From NCBI RefSeq assembly GCF_040954645.1, contig NC_092806.1:25321644-25385643 (forward strand): 64,000 nucleotides of DNA. Reading direction: 5' to 3'. Each line of letters starts with the position of its first letter. The stretch's first letter is position 1. Of the stretch, positions 46,341-57,734 are shown one piece after another. The DNA comes from Diabrotica undecimpunctata. Lineage: Eukaryota > Arthropoda > Insecta > Coleoptera > Chrysomelidae. The notes beneath the pieces are model-generated. The model did not search any database. It saw only the letters and a program-made list of their open reading frames with translations, and was not told the origin of the DNA. A program made the translations under genes and the position numbers.

Positions 46341-47112
46341 ATGTACTATTAATTATTGGTCAATTAAATACGGATGCAGGAGTTCAAAAACAAAGAGGCG
46401 AGATCGTTCTCTCAAGAAGTAAAGAAGATGGGAAAAGGTTACCAAACTCACTGTAGTATAAAAGTCAAAAACAAAGACTTTAACTAGTGATTTAACAGAA
46501 ATAACGACGTTTGTGGAAAAAACACTGAAAAAGGTTACTGTAACGCAAGCTAAAGCTCGAAGCATAGTCAAATGGGCAGTTGGAAAAGATAAGATAGTTG
46601 AATGGCAGCCTACAGTGGAGGAAGTAACGACAGAAATACTGTAACACTACCGTGCTACAATGTATATACAAGGCCTGAATCGCTCACTGTCGAAGAGAAT
46701 TGGGCGGGGTTTTCTTAAACATATAGAAACTATATCGTATCTTAAATTCAAGCACAATTAGATAATATGAAATTATAATTTATTATTGGACGCCACCCCT
46801 GGTTTATCCTCGAAGGGGAAGAGCAAAAAAAATTAAGATTTATTGAAAGTTTACAAGAAAACTATTCTTTATTATTTCTTAGTAATGAACAAAAAGAAAA
46901 CATAAGTTACGTCATCCCAAAGGGATTCCAAAATATTATTTTATGTTAACATTATCATAAACAAAAAATCTTTGTATCGTATTAAATTAAGAATTGGTTA
47001 TAAAGAAAATGAATGTATATATATATATTAGTAGTGAACTAGTGAGTGAACTAGAAGTGACTAGTGAGTGTAGTAGTGTCTGGGGGCTCGGGAGACTGAG
47101 ACCTCGGAAGCC
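46341..47112. other. No gene seen
   Basis: Open but unrecognised frames at 46353-46650. Otherwise AT-rich. Confidence 0.4.
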
Positions 47113-47143
47113 CTGAAGAAGACATCAGAGAGGATGTCGAAAG
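47113..47143 (+). ncRNA. Hammerhead-like core motif
   Basis: CTGAAGA, one base, GACATC, six-base loop, GATGTC, GAAAG. This follows the CUGANGA-stem-GAAA order with a perfect 6-bp stem. The extra base before the stem and the unverified outer stems leave it doubtful. Confidence 0.3.
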
Positions 47144-47263
47144 CTCGGCAAAATGGATATCGACGCGGTTCAACCCGGAAGACTGGTGAGTTTAATATTA
47201 ATTTTTATAATAATATTAATCTTAGCTCTAAGTTTAATTGTACTAACCGCGGAAATCTTTCCG

Positions 47264-47266
<3 letters not shown>

Positions 47267-47346
<80 letters not shown>
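47267..47346. repeat. (TA)n microsatellite
   Basis: About 80 bases of pure TA. Confidence 0.95.
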
Positions 47347-47350
<4 letters not shown>

Positions 47351-48151
47351 CCCAAATTTCGAAATTTGTTTACATTGAAAATAATATAGTTATTTATCAA
47401 CTAGGAACCATAAAGAAAATAAACCTTTAAATTAAATTAGAACACTTCACTATATTTTCATTTTTTTGAGTTTATAATCATTTCTGTTGTCTTGAAAGTA
47501 GGTATAATAAAAATTGGTACAACCTTAATCTGCTCTGTTTCTCTTCTTATTTAATCAGTCACCAAATAAACCATTGATTCAGCTACGTACTATATCAAAT
47601 CACCACCATCCTAGATAAGAGGGGTTAGGTATTCCATAAAAAGATACTGCTACTGGGCCATGATCTGGAATAACTCCATAGCAATACTATCTTGCGACGA
47701 GTATTAGAAATATAATATCAGCATTATAGCCTCTCCAATAAGGAGATTGATCAATCAGTTGCCAGCCGTAGTCCGTTTAAAGAGGTTTACTCTCCGGATA
47801 CTGGAACTTACTTAAGCATGGGTGTATGTTACCTGAAGTAAAATCTAATTAAAATATTAAACATCATATAATATTATCAACATCATGTACAATCTTTGGT
47901 AACACATTTCATTTTAAAGGGTTTTTACCCAAATATTTTGGTGGCTCAGGCATGGTAACCTGTATTTTAACCTGATGATGGAACAGTTAGTTCGTGCTTG
48001 TAATGTTGCCCTTTTAAGGGTTTTTATAAAATAAAATATACCCACATACAAAGACTAACCTCTTTTGTTATACGTGGTATACAGCCAGCTACAGGAATTA
48101 TTTTCCTTGTGGATTTTCTCTGCATGTTTGCTTTGTGAATTTATATGCAAT
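47347..48151. other. No gene seen
   Basis: AT-rich. A decayed hammerhead-like string CTGATGA-TG-GAAC-AGTTA-GTTC lies at 47972-47993, lacking a proper GAAA. Confidence 0.45.
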
Positions 48152-48279
48152 AGATCACAGTAGATAATTTTTTTTTGGTATACTCAAATTTTCCATTGTT
48201 CGATACACTATGACTCCATCGACTCTATCGGACAATGGAACATTTAAGTATACCAAAAAAAATTATCTACTCTGATCTA
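48152..48279. repeat. Foldback element with about 53-bp arms
   Basis: GTAGATAATTTTTTT, GGTATACT and TCCATTGTTCGATA at the left are mirrored at the right by TATCGGACAATGGA, AGTATACC and AAATTATCTAC. About nine in ten positions match, around a 20-base loop. Confidence 0.85.
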
Positions 48280-48365
48280 TTTTATTTCTAATCTATTAAT
48301 TTTTTTTGTCATTTAGCGGTTCTTCTTGTGATTGGGACAAGATCATTCTAATCAGAATTGCCATA

Positions 48366-48383
48366 CTGTGTGTGTGTATGTGT

Positions 48384-48455
<72 letters not shown>
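48366..48455. repeat. (TG)n microsatellite
   Basis: About 90 bases of TG with two TATG interruptions. Confidence 0.95.
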
Positions 48456-48457
<2 letters not shown>

Positions 48458-49395
48458 AGATTAATGACCTTAATTTACACCAATTGGCAAGCTCAAAATT
48501 TTATTAAAATTATCATTTCCATAAATACAATCTTCTATCTTTAGCTGAGATGCATTATATTTTAATTAATACTAATAATATCTAATATTAAATGCTAAAA
48601 CTAAATACTTATACTAACTATATGTAAACATATTTTTTTTTTCAGCGCTTCTGTAATGGTTCTTCTATCGTTTCCCCTGTTGTAGTAGCATGCTAGTCTA
48701 TCCACTATTTCATTTTCGTTAGTTCCATATTGAGCCATAATCCAAACCAAAGAAATTTGTTTACCTTTATTCGTAAGTAACTAGACTGCTTCTAAAATTC
48801 TTTAGTCATTACTGATGAAGGGCTTGATAATTTAGTTTGTATTATTATGTCTACCGAACTTTAGCTATCTGTTAATATAACAAACTTACTCTTGTGATGG
48901 GCATTAATATACCTCAAAGCCTGAAGAATTGCGATGAGCTCTGCAGTGTAAATAGACATTTGACTTGGAATTTTGAATTTTTTGGATATATTTTGATTTG
49001 GATGGTAAAAAGCGCATCCAGTAGATTCGTTAAATTTGAATCCATCGGTATAAATACAATCTGACTCGGGCCGTCTCTTTAGAATTGTTTGGTTAATAAA
49101 CGCATTTATAATAAATGTATTTACATGTGATTCAATATTTAGATAATAGTAAGGGATATGTAATTCTAATAGGGAATAATCACAATTATAGGAGGGAAGA
49201 TTGTCATTTCTGTAAAACTCGCTACTAAATTGAATTAGGTGTCGATAATTGTTTATCACTTTTGGATGATTTTTACGTCGCCAGAAGGAACTACTTATTT
49301 TGGAATTGAGTTCGTCTATTTTGTCAGATCTTTTTTGTGCTAGGAGTTTTGACATAAAAACACCACACAAAAATTGTCGTTCATATAATAAGATA

Positions 49396-50867
49396 CACAC
49401 ATGTCCAAAAGTTTGGAATACGTACAAATAATATATCTACGCCTATGGTGGTTTTAATACTGTTGTTAATATTCATTCTAGAGGGTTATTAAATGAAAAT
49501 GATAAAAAATTTGAATCGTTTTTGTATGATTTTGGTCACATTCAACTGATTAGCGTATTTACACATTATTTCAGTCTTTGTTTAAATTTGAATTGAGCCG
49601 TTTAAAAATGTCTAAAAACGTGATATCTCATTTTGACAGATCCAGAGTAATTGCTTTGTTACAACAGGACTTTAGTCAAAGTTATATCGCGAATATTGCT
49701 AATGTTACTCAGAGTGCTGTATCGAAAATTAAAAAAAAAATTCAAAGATACAAATGACGTCAAGGATCGTCCCAGAAGTGGTAGAAATCGATGTACAACA
49801 GTAGCACAAGACCGACAAATAACATTTATAGCTCGTAGAAATCATCTGGAATCTACAAGTGGTATATCCAGAGAAATTTCTAGGCTTCAAGGACTGAATA
49901 TTTCACGGCAATCAATAACACGCAGACCAAATGCGGTAAATTTGTATCGTAGAAGACCGCTACGTGTTTCTAAACTAACCTACCAACACAAAATAGTAAG
50001 GTTGCAATGGGCTAGAGAAATGATGCATCATGATCCTAACTGGAATAACGTGATGTTCTCTGATGAGTCAAAAATTGACTTGGTATCTGATTCGCGAAGA
50101 ACACTGGTTTGGGCCCCAAGACGACAAGCCCCACTAGAAACAGCTAAACCGCGTGTCCCATTTGAAGGTGGCAGTATTATGGTTTGGGGTGGTATTATGA
50201 GTGGTACACGGACGTCACTGCTGGTTTTGGAGAGAAGAGTCACTGGTGCTGTATACATCAAGGAAGTTTTAAATCCTGTCGTACGTCTATTCCGAGGGGC
50301 AGTAGGTGATAAATTTGTGTTTATGCATGACAACGGACCTCCTCATCGAACATCAGCAGTACAAAATTTTCTTGAAGAAAAAGGAATATCTACATTACAG
50401 TAGCCCTCGAATTCCCCCGACATTAACACTATTGAACATGCTTGGGACATTCTCAAAACATGCATCAAGAAGCGAAATAATCCCCCTATTACAGTTCGAG
50501 AACTTAAAGATGCTGCTCGTGAAGAGTGGGATAGAATTCCGCAAGCCCAGCTCGACCAGTTAATCGGCAGCATTCCAAATCGCCTACAGGCTTGCATACA
50601 GGCCAATGAAGAAAATACTTATTATTAGTTTTATGAAAAATTATTTTTTTCTATACTAATTTATTTTTAAATGTAAGTTCTACATTGTAAGTTTTTCACT
50701 CCAAGAAAATAAATATTTTTTTCGCATATCGTTTATCTGGTTTTGAGATTTATTTAGTATTGTTGAGAATTGAAACAAAATGATGTTTAACTATTCAGAA
50801 GATTTTATATATAAAAATCAATAAAAAGATGAAATATTCCAATATTCCAAACTTTTGGACATATGTG
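49396..50867 (+). mobile_element. Complete Tc1-type DNA transposon
   Basis: The 25-bp terminal repeats begin CACACATGTCCAAAAGTTTG (49396-49420) and end with the complement of CACATATGTCCAAAAGTTTG (50843-50867), matching at 24 of 25 positions. TA lies on both sides (49394-49395, 50868-50869). Total length is 1472 bp. It sits inside the LINE at 48634-51450 and is therefore younger. Confidence 0.92.
49608..50628 (+). pseudogene. Tc1 DD34E transposase, one frameshift and one stop
   Basis: The product is a cut-and-paste transposase that binds the TIRs and integrates at TA. ATG at 49608 opens MSKNVISHFDRSR and the first HTH (SYIANIANVTQSAVSKI). The frame breaks around 49735-49755, beside an A run. 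The second HTH follows KDRPRSGRN. Catalytic residues are all visible: Asp in MFSDESKID, Asp in FMHDNGPPHR and Glu in PDINTIEHAW, with 34 residues between the last two. TAG at 50401-50403 replaces the usual Trp of LQW-P-S. It ends at 50628. Length is about 340 codons, normal for the family. AATAAA is at about 50709. Confidence 0.92.
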
Positions 50868-51450
50868 TACAAAGGAGACTCTACTGCTTCGATTTCTAAA
50901 ATATTTGTTGGTGTGCTTTTTAAACATCCAATATAAAGTCGTAAACACTTCTTTTTTTATTTTTTCCAATATCTCCAGTTAAGCCAAACTTGCATTTCCA
51001 TATAAGATACATCCATAATCTATCACTGAACGTATTAGCGCTCTGTAGAAGATTAGTAATATATTTGGGTCTGCTCTTCACTTTGTGTGACTAAAAGCTG
51101 TTAGTACATTTATTGCGTTTTTACATTTTTTTGACAAGTTATTCATCACTTCTTACTGTTCTTTCCAAGAGAGCTTCTGATTTAAAATTATGCCAAGGTA
51201 TTTAACTGATGTTTTGTATGGAAATGTCAATGGTCCTGTATTTGGTTTGGTGGCTGATATCGTCTTCTTGTAAATGAACACATGACTGATTTTTCTTGAG
51301 AGATGCAGAATCCATTTCTTTGCGACCATTCGACAATTTTTTCCATGGCGTTTTCTAATGCATTGATGGAATCATTTGGATGGATGATATTTTCCGTATA
51401 AATGCAAAAGTCGTCTGCATATTGAAGTAATCTAATTTCTTCAGTAATAG

Positions 51451-52229
51451 AACTGGAGAATTGACATACAGTTTTTTATTTTTCTTAGTCTTTCCTATTT
51501 ACAATAAACCACTTATGAAAATAATGTGGAATGGTTTGAATCAATAGTCATAAAAAGATACACCAACTGAAATAATAAATCTACAAACATCCTAAATTTA
51601 TTACTTGCTGTTTGTACTACACTGGTTAGGTGTAAAATTATTATTTACTTTTACACTGGCTGTGAGGCATTACGACCTGGACGCACGCAAAAAGATTGAG
51701 TTGTCAGACTGATAGATATGAGTAACATTCGTCGATTTATCATTGTTTGCAAGCAAGGCCCCTCTACCCGTGGGGCCCTGGGCCTGTGAGTCGTGTGAAA
51801 TAAATTTATTAGACTAGGAGTAATTATCGAGCATCGCGTGATATTGTTTGGAAATATACCGCGCGGGATACCTTCAGCGCTCAAATAAACTTAAAGTAAT
51901 AGTTGATAGAGGTTTTTATCGGTAGATGTTAACTTTCTTTTTTTGTAATTGGTTGGGATAACAACTATAAAGAACGGACAATTAGGAAGTTATAAATTTT
52001 AACGGCTTAATTTATGTTTCTCCTCAAAAATAAATCACACTTTGTTAATGCTGTGTTAACTATTAACATTATGGTGATATGAATGGCTTGAAAATTTTAA
52101 TTAATATAAATGTATTTTTGCCCGTATAGCATTTCTTCCGATAATCAAAATTAATTCATAATAATATATAGATAAGTAAACAAAAAGTTACACGGTGATA
52201 AATAACACACTTATTTACAAGTAGGTAGT
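51451..52229. other. No gene seen
   Basis: A GC-richer patch at 51650-51890 with a 77-codon minus-strand frame, unrecognised. The rest is AT-rich. Confidence 0.4.
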
Positions 52230-52834
52230 GTGTCCTGTTATAAATATCTAGGTGCTTGGATCACAGACGATACTGATCAAACAAAAGAGATTAGATGTAG
52301 AATAGAAATCGCTAGATCAGTCTTTAATAGAATGCGCAAACTCTTTTGCAATCGTGATATCAATATAAAGTTACGAATACGAATGCTGCGGTGTTATGTC
52401 TTTTCTACCCTGTTGTATGGAGTAGAGGCTTGGACACTAAAACAGTTGACCACAAAAAACATCGAAGCTTTCGAGAGGTGGTGCTATAGGCGCATTCTCA
52501 GAATATCATGGATGGACCGCGTCACTAACACGCAAGTACTCGAAACTTTAGACAAAAGATGCGAAATTCTAAATGAGATAAAAACTAGAAAGATGGAATA
52601 CTTGGGGCACATTGTGAGAGGTGAAAAGTACGAACTTTTAAGAAATATCATGCAGGGCAAAATTAAGGGCAAAAGAAGTGTGGGAAGAAGAAAAATATCG
52701 TGGCTTCGTAATCTACGTGAATGGTTCGGGTGTAGTTCGATTGAACTTTTTAGGCGCGCTGCTAACAAAGTCGCAGTGGCCATGATAATTTCCAATCTCC
52801 GCTAGGAGTGGCACGAGAAGAAGAAGAAGAAGTG
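52230..52834 (+). mobile_element. LINE-C 3' half, single clean frame
   Basis: An intact 191-codon frame reads SCYKYLGAWITDDTDQTKE, RIRMLRCYVFSTLLYGVEA, WTLKQLT, FERWCYRRILRISWMDRVT, KMEYLGHIVRGEKYELL, KRSVGRRKISWLRNLREWF and a stop at 52803. It then ends in (GAA)n at about 52811-52832. This is the post-YADD region and 3' tail of a LINE, 5'-truncated. The open frame suggests recent insertion. Relatives are at 9.7 and 27.7 kb. Confidence 0.8.
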
Positions 52835-53239
52835 TAACTGTCGTAGAATAAACCTATTTATTTGAGAATAAAAGAGAATAAAAAAATTTTAATCCAATCA
52901 AAATCGTCCAGTTACAAAATTGAAAAACAAACTCGAAATAATTATCAACCCTGCACTGGTGGCGCCCCATACCGGAAAACCACTAGTGGCGCCAAGTCTG
53001 ACAGACCCAAAATTCAATAATTTATTAATTAGAAAATCAAAGCAATACTGGCGTATTATCTAGCTTTACTTCTTTATGAATATCATTTAAACAATAAAAT
53101 GTAATTTTGCCTAATAAATAATATAACCTTCCAAAATAATTAATAAATGATAAATGTTTGTGAATTGTGAAAAATAAAACAAGGGTATAAATAAATAAAA
53201 ATAATAAATAAAAATAAAACAAAATTTTCCTAAGAATAC

Positions 53240-53778
53240 TTCACAACAGAATTAGACGCAAATGCGAAGAAGATCGCGAAGATACCCAATTTGGTTTTCA
53301 CATGCTATGGGAACCAAGGAGGCACTTTTTGCGTTTAACATCCTATTACAAAAGTGTCGTGACCAAAAAAGATGTATTTGCATGTTTCGTGGACTTAGAA
53401 AAGGCATTCGTCAAAGTACAGCATGTAAAATTAATGCAACCACTGAAAAATATCGGAATAGATGACAAGGATATTCGTGTCATTAAAAATTTGTACTGGA
53501 ATCAAATTGCTATCGTGAAAATGGGAGATAACTACACAGATGAAATATCCATACAACGAGGAGTCAGACAAGGTTGCATTTTGTCGCAAACATTGTTCAA
53601 TGTTTACTCGGACCAGTTATTTAAAAAGGCACTTGAGAGACAACCATATGGAATAAAAATCAACGGGGAACTACTTAAGGTGATTAGATATGCAGACGAT
53701 ACAGTAATTCTGTCAGATAATACTGAAGGTCTCCAAATTCTGCTAAAAAACCTACTGGAAATAAAAAGCGAAAAGTAA
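53240..53778 (+). mobile_element. LINE RT domain fragment inside the piggyBac segment
   Basis: The plus strand reads a degraded QFGFHMLWEPRR, then KKDVFACFVDLEKAF (catalytic Asp), NLYWNQIAIVKMGDNYTDE, RGVRQGCILSQTLFNVY, GELLKVIRYADDTVILSDN and NLLEIKSEK, where it stops exactly at the join with the piggyBac frame. It carries no flanking 3' tail. It replaces the N-terminal part of the adjoining transposase. Confidence 0.75.
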
Positions 53779-53779
53779 T

Positions 53780-55266
53780 TGCATCTTCAAACAGTGTTTG
53801 GTCTCAAAATAAAGAAAACAGTTGGAATTTAACTGCCGTTACTATACCCTCTGGACCATCGACTATAGAATTTTTGAAAAACTCAGTAAATTCTCCACTT
53901 CAAGCTTTCAAATGCTTTTTTACTGATACTCTAATTAAACATATCATTACACAAAATGCACATCTTTATGCCGGACAAAAGGGAATTCACAGTTTAAATG
54001 TAAGTTATAATAAAATTTCTGTCTTCTTGGGAATAATTTTATTATCTGGTTACCACCAACTGCCCAGTAAGCGAATATATTGGCAAAATGAACCTGACTG
54101 CAAAGTAGCTATTTATGCAGAAGCAATGCGAAGACGTCGATTTGAGGATATATTACGGTATCTCCATCTAAATGATAACTCGAAGATAAACACTGACAGG
54201 TTTTACAAGGTCCGCTCTCTGTTTGATTATCTAAATAATTCATTCAAGCAAGTACCAGTTGGAAATTCAGTTGCTATAGATGAGAGCATAGTCCCGTATT
54301 ATGGACGTCATCCTACAAAACAATTTATAGGGGGCAAACCTATTCGTTTTGGGTTTAAATTGTGGGTTTTAGCAAGCTAATCTAACAAATCCTAATGGAT
54401 TTGTGTCTCATGCTGAACCATACTGCGGTATACATACAAAGCTTCCTGATACTGGATTCGGACAAGAAGGAAATGTAGTACTAGGACTTGCTGAATATGC
54501 CAACGTTCCTAGCGGGACTAAATTATATATTGACAATTTATTCACTTCTCTGTCCTTACTTGAAGAACTGTCTAAACGAGACTTGGGAGGAACTGGAACA
54601 TTGCGAGAAAATAGAACAGCAAAGTGGATGAATTTACCTCCGAAAGAATCTTTTAAGAAATGTGATAGAGGGACGACACATTCCACATCTAATGGAAAAC
54701 TAACAGCCATTAGATGGAATGACAATGCTGTTGTAACAGTATTATCAAACTGCCACATAGAAGTTCCGTTTAAAAATGTTCAGCGGTTTAGTAAACGTAA
54801 AAAAAAGAAGATGGTGATGAAAATGCCTGATGCCATTTCCAACTATAATTCTAATATGGGAGGTATTGACCTAAATGATCAGTTCACTGCTCAATATAGA
54901 TGCAAAATTCGCAATAAAAAATAGTGGTGGCCACTCCATGCTTGGTCTGTGGATGAATGTTGTGTTCAAGGTTGGCTTCTATATAGGCTTCTAGGTCACG
55001 AATTACCATACTTGCAATTTAGAAGACAAGTAGTATTACAGCTTCTTACAAAATATGGTTGTTCTCCAACTAAACCCGGGCCGCATACATCGTTTTCCAC
55101 TTCCGCTGTTTTGGAAGATCTAAGAACGGACAAGAAAAATCACATTATCGCGAAAGGAGACTCAAAGTATCGCAGATGCAAAATGTGTCAAGGAAGAACA
55201 ACATACTTGTGTAATAAATGTAATGTACCCCTACATGTGACTTGCTTTGAAACTTTCCATAAATAA
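53780..55266 (+). pseudogene. piggyBac transposase, first copy
   Basis: This enzyme excises and inserts at TTAA. The frame begins without an ATG at the LINE junction. NSPLQAFKCFFTDTLIKHI starts the DDE_Tnp_1_7 domain. SVAIDESIVPYYGR near 54280 supplies the first Asp. A one-base shift near 54372 follows LWVLA. LYIDNLFTSLSLLEEL (second Asp) and NMGGIDLNDQF (third Asp) follow. TAG at 54922 breaks the frame. The C-terminal Cys-rich finger CKMCQGRTTYLC, CNKC and HVTCFETFHK closes at 55266. It is nearly full length apart from the missing acidic N-terminus. Confidence 0.88.
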
Positions 55267-55489
55267 TTTCCATAATATGTATCTCTAGTTTTGTTAAAGC
55301 ACGATTAGTTTTTAATACATTTCTATTACATAGAAAATTTTTGGTTATTACCAAACCGTAAGCGCTCAGTGGCAACTAAAGTTGCCACTCATTTTGACAA
55401 CCTTTTGACAGACCTTGAAATTTTTATGTATTTTTTAGTAAATATGTATTTACTATTTGTAATAAAATCTATAAAAAAATTTACAACTT
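55267..55489. other. 3' flank with palindrome
   Basis: AGTGGCAACT-AA-AGTTGCCACT at 55368-55389 may be a subterminal piece of a piggyBac end. AATAAA-type signals are near 55460. Confidence 0.4.
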
Positions 55490-56032
55490 TCAAACTGTTT
55501 TAGTTCTGAGCACTAATGGGTCGTTACTTTTCAAACAATCAGCTAAATAGACCAATCCTAGTAAAGCTCTTATTTCGATTACGTCAGTATTTTTAGCAGA
55601 ACGGACTCTGTTATACATATCTTTCATTTGATCTATATATCTGTTCGTACGTTCAACAATAATGTTGAAAATATCTTCGTAAAAAAACAAATTTCAACAA
55701 TCAATTATGGATTTGGCATTCTTGCCTTATGCTTTTACAACTGGTAAGTGAAAAACTTTATTAAATTGGCGAGTTCTTACCGTTTGCAAAGGGCAGTGTT
55801 TTTTCAGCTTGCTCCATCTTTGCCTATAAAAGTAGCAATCCCTGAAACTTTTGCTGGTATCTACTTCGCAATTATCGCCATCACCCTCTTGTTCAGTATC
55901 TAAATTTGAAAGATATTTCTCTATGTTATCTACTTCATCCTCTGGTTCAATGTCATCAAAATGTTGTTCTGTATCAGTTTCTACTTCCTCAAGTAATTGA
56001 AGTAGACGTCTTTGCTCCTTTTCATAGCTCAT
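55490..56032 (-). pseudogene. piggyBac transposase, second family, N-terminal third
   Basis: The minus strand has ATG at 56032 and an acidic start (LLEEVETDTEQHFDDIE, NLDTEQEGDGDN). Then FYRQRWSKLKKHCPLQT and FNKVFHLPVVKA precede a shift near 55715. FFYEDIFNIIVERTNRYI and IEIRALLGLVYLADCLKSN follow. It ends by truncation at about 55490. Layout matches the piggyBac N-terminus, but the residues differ greatly from the plus-strand gene, so these are two families. The right-hand terminus at 56351 lies 320 bp upstream of this ATG and fits as its own 5' end. Confidence 0.75.
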
Positions 56033-56355
56033 TGTGCTAACAATAATAAATTTTACTAAGCAAAATATAAAATAATACATGTTTACCACCACTTGTAAAA
56101 TAAATTCCAAGAAACGAAAATAAAACAACAGTCATTTGAGTTACTTAAGTGGTGGCGCCAAGTCTAATGAATCCAAATAAGCTATAACAATAAAGATAAA
56201 AATTTAGCAAAAGTTCTCGACTCGACGGTCGATGCAATAATTAATATTAGTAAGGTACCAAGAGCACGAACCTCATAGTTTAAAACCCACTCTTTTTATT
56301 CCGTCTAGTACGACGCTTGGGTCTGAGAGACTTGGAGCTACCGCTGCAGGGTTAA

Positions 56356-57027
56356 TACAACATCCTAAACACAACAATGACGTATGGAAAATAAAACTGG
56401 AGGTAACTTTAATAGAGTCCAAGAGATTTTCGGAATCCTGGGAAAATTGAGACGTGGAGAGGAGAAAAAAACAAGCAAACTAGTAGATGTAGATACCTAA
56501 CAGCTGAGATATTATGGACATATCCAAAGTGTGTTCAAAAAATAATTCACAAAAAATAAATTAATTCTCACAGAAAATGAAAAAAAGAGTTAGAAATAAT
56601 CAAATCGCAAAAATTTTTAATAAATGTTAAAATAACTATATAAAATATAATTTTCAGCATCCTTCCGATTCTCATAACATAGATAATGTTTCATGTGCCG
56701 CTCATAAAGGCGTAGAAAATAATAAGCAAGAAGAAATTCCAATTTTCCTACTCGAATGCATCGCAGATTCAGATAAACGAAAAAGGTCCATTAGACATAT
56801 CAATGATGGGTAATCGATATATCTCATGTGAAGAGCACCAGTCCCAACTATGGTACGATTTTTTCCATAAAATCAAAGTTGTGCTGATTCTAAAAGGTGT
56901 TAAGAGCATTGCAAGGTCACGTTCTGAGATTCTTTCGGGACGATAAGATCGACAACAAGTTGCAGAGAAACAGCTCCTAATGGTCGTATTTTGTAATAGG
57001 GAATGACTACTCGACCAACAGAAGACA
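56356..57027. other. Degraded sequence, possible LINE traces
   Basis: A weak NILNTTMTYGMENK string near 56360 recalls LINE C-termini. The rest has no clear signal. Confidence 0.25.
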
Positions 57028-57030
57028 ATA

Positions 57031-57101
<71 letters not shown>
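57028..57101. repeat. (TA)n microsatellite
   Basis: About 74 bases of TA with one ACAT interruption. Confidence 0.95.
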
Positions 57102-57102
<1 letters not shown>

Positions 57103-57116
57103 CAAAATTGCAATTA

Positions 57117-57382
57117 TAGATGTTGCTTTGTTTATCAACGTTAGTTTTTTTATTAACACATTGATATTTATTTATGCATACCATTTTTAGGAATTCTCTT
57201 TTGATTAATTGGTTTTCATGTCTCAATATCTTGCGTGTAATTGCCTGGTCTATCAATGCACATATATATTTGTTATTATTTTTGAGGGCACTTTTATGTT
57301 ATGCTAGTCTGCCTATTAGATTTCTGGATGTGTGTCTCATGTACGACTTATCACAATTTTTGCATAGTATTTTATAAACTAC
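57117..57382 (-). pseudogene. Penelope-like GIY-YIG endonuclease domain relic
   Basis: One minus-strand frame with a single stop reads VVYKILCKNCDKSYMRHTS, RNLIGRLA-stop-HKSALK, CALIDQAITRKILRHENQ and KREFLKMVCINKYQCVNKK. The Cys-x2-Cys-Asp-Lys and R-x3-L-x-x-R-x2-H positions fit the Penelope GIY-YIG domain. The YIGQT core has decayed to YMRHT. It is a different subfamily from the relic at 170-354. Confidence 0.65.
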
Positions 57383-57734
57383 ATTTAAGCTTCTCATAAT
57401 GCTAATAGGTGTTTTAGTTTGTATTTATAATGATGCCGTGATTTTATATTTTTAGTTTATAATTTCATTTGGGAATAGTTGAATAGTTGAAATTGAATAA
57501 TTTGGTGATTTGTTTCTCTTGTTTGATTTATGTAAATCATTATTTTATTGGAAATGTTAAATAAAAAATTGTTTCTTAGTTTAATTGGATAAGAATTCAC
57601 CAAAAAGTGTCTTAAAGTTCCATTAATCCTTTATTGATGGGTTTAGTGTTTAATAGAGATTTAGAGCCAACATTAAATTTACTTTCATACGAGGTGGATG
57701 TTTTCAATAATCTTTCATTCATATACTACATGTA

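Larger units (their letters stand above)
48634..51450 (-). mobile_element. RNase-H-bearing LINE, interrupted by a Tc1 element
   Basis: On the minus strand, from 51450, come LLQYADDFCIYTENI (catalytic YADD) and ALENAMEKIVEWSQRNGFC, then a decayed linker with DVSYMEMQVW and KKHTNKYF up to the Tc1 boundary at 50868. Beyond the insertion (49395 down) the frame resumes with YERQFLCGVFMSKLLAQK and SDCIYTDGFKFNESTGCAF (RNase H Asp). YTAELIAILQALRYI (Glu), FVILTDS, and a decayed VWIMAQYGTNENEIVDRLA end near 48660. It is an I-like or R1-like clade LINE. Confidence 0.7.
52949..56351. mobile_element. piggyBac-bounded composite segment
   Basis: The left end CCCTGCACTGGTGGCGCC (52949) follows TCAA. The right end finishes TGCAGGG at 56351, followed by TTAA. 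The two termini match at 14 of 18 positions. Subterminal GGCGCCAAGTCTGA-type strings occur at 52985 and 56153 (plus strand), and as GCTCCAAGTCTC on the minus strand near 56325. TTAA is the piggyBac target, and TCAA looks like its decayed twin. Inside are two different piggyBac genes and a LINE fragment. Confidence 0.6.

Noticed and set aside
48332..48544. Frame with a long Val-Cys repeat
   Set aside because: It is the translated (TG)n tract.
50028..50606. Minus-strand frames inside the Tc1 element
   Set aside because: Antisense of the transposase, whose DDE motifs are on the plus strand.
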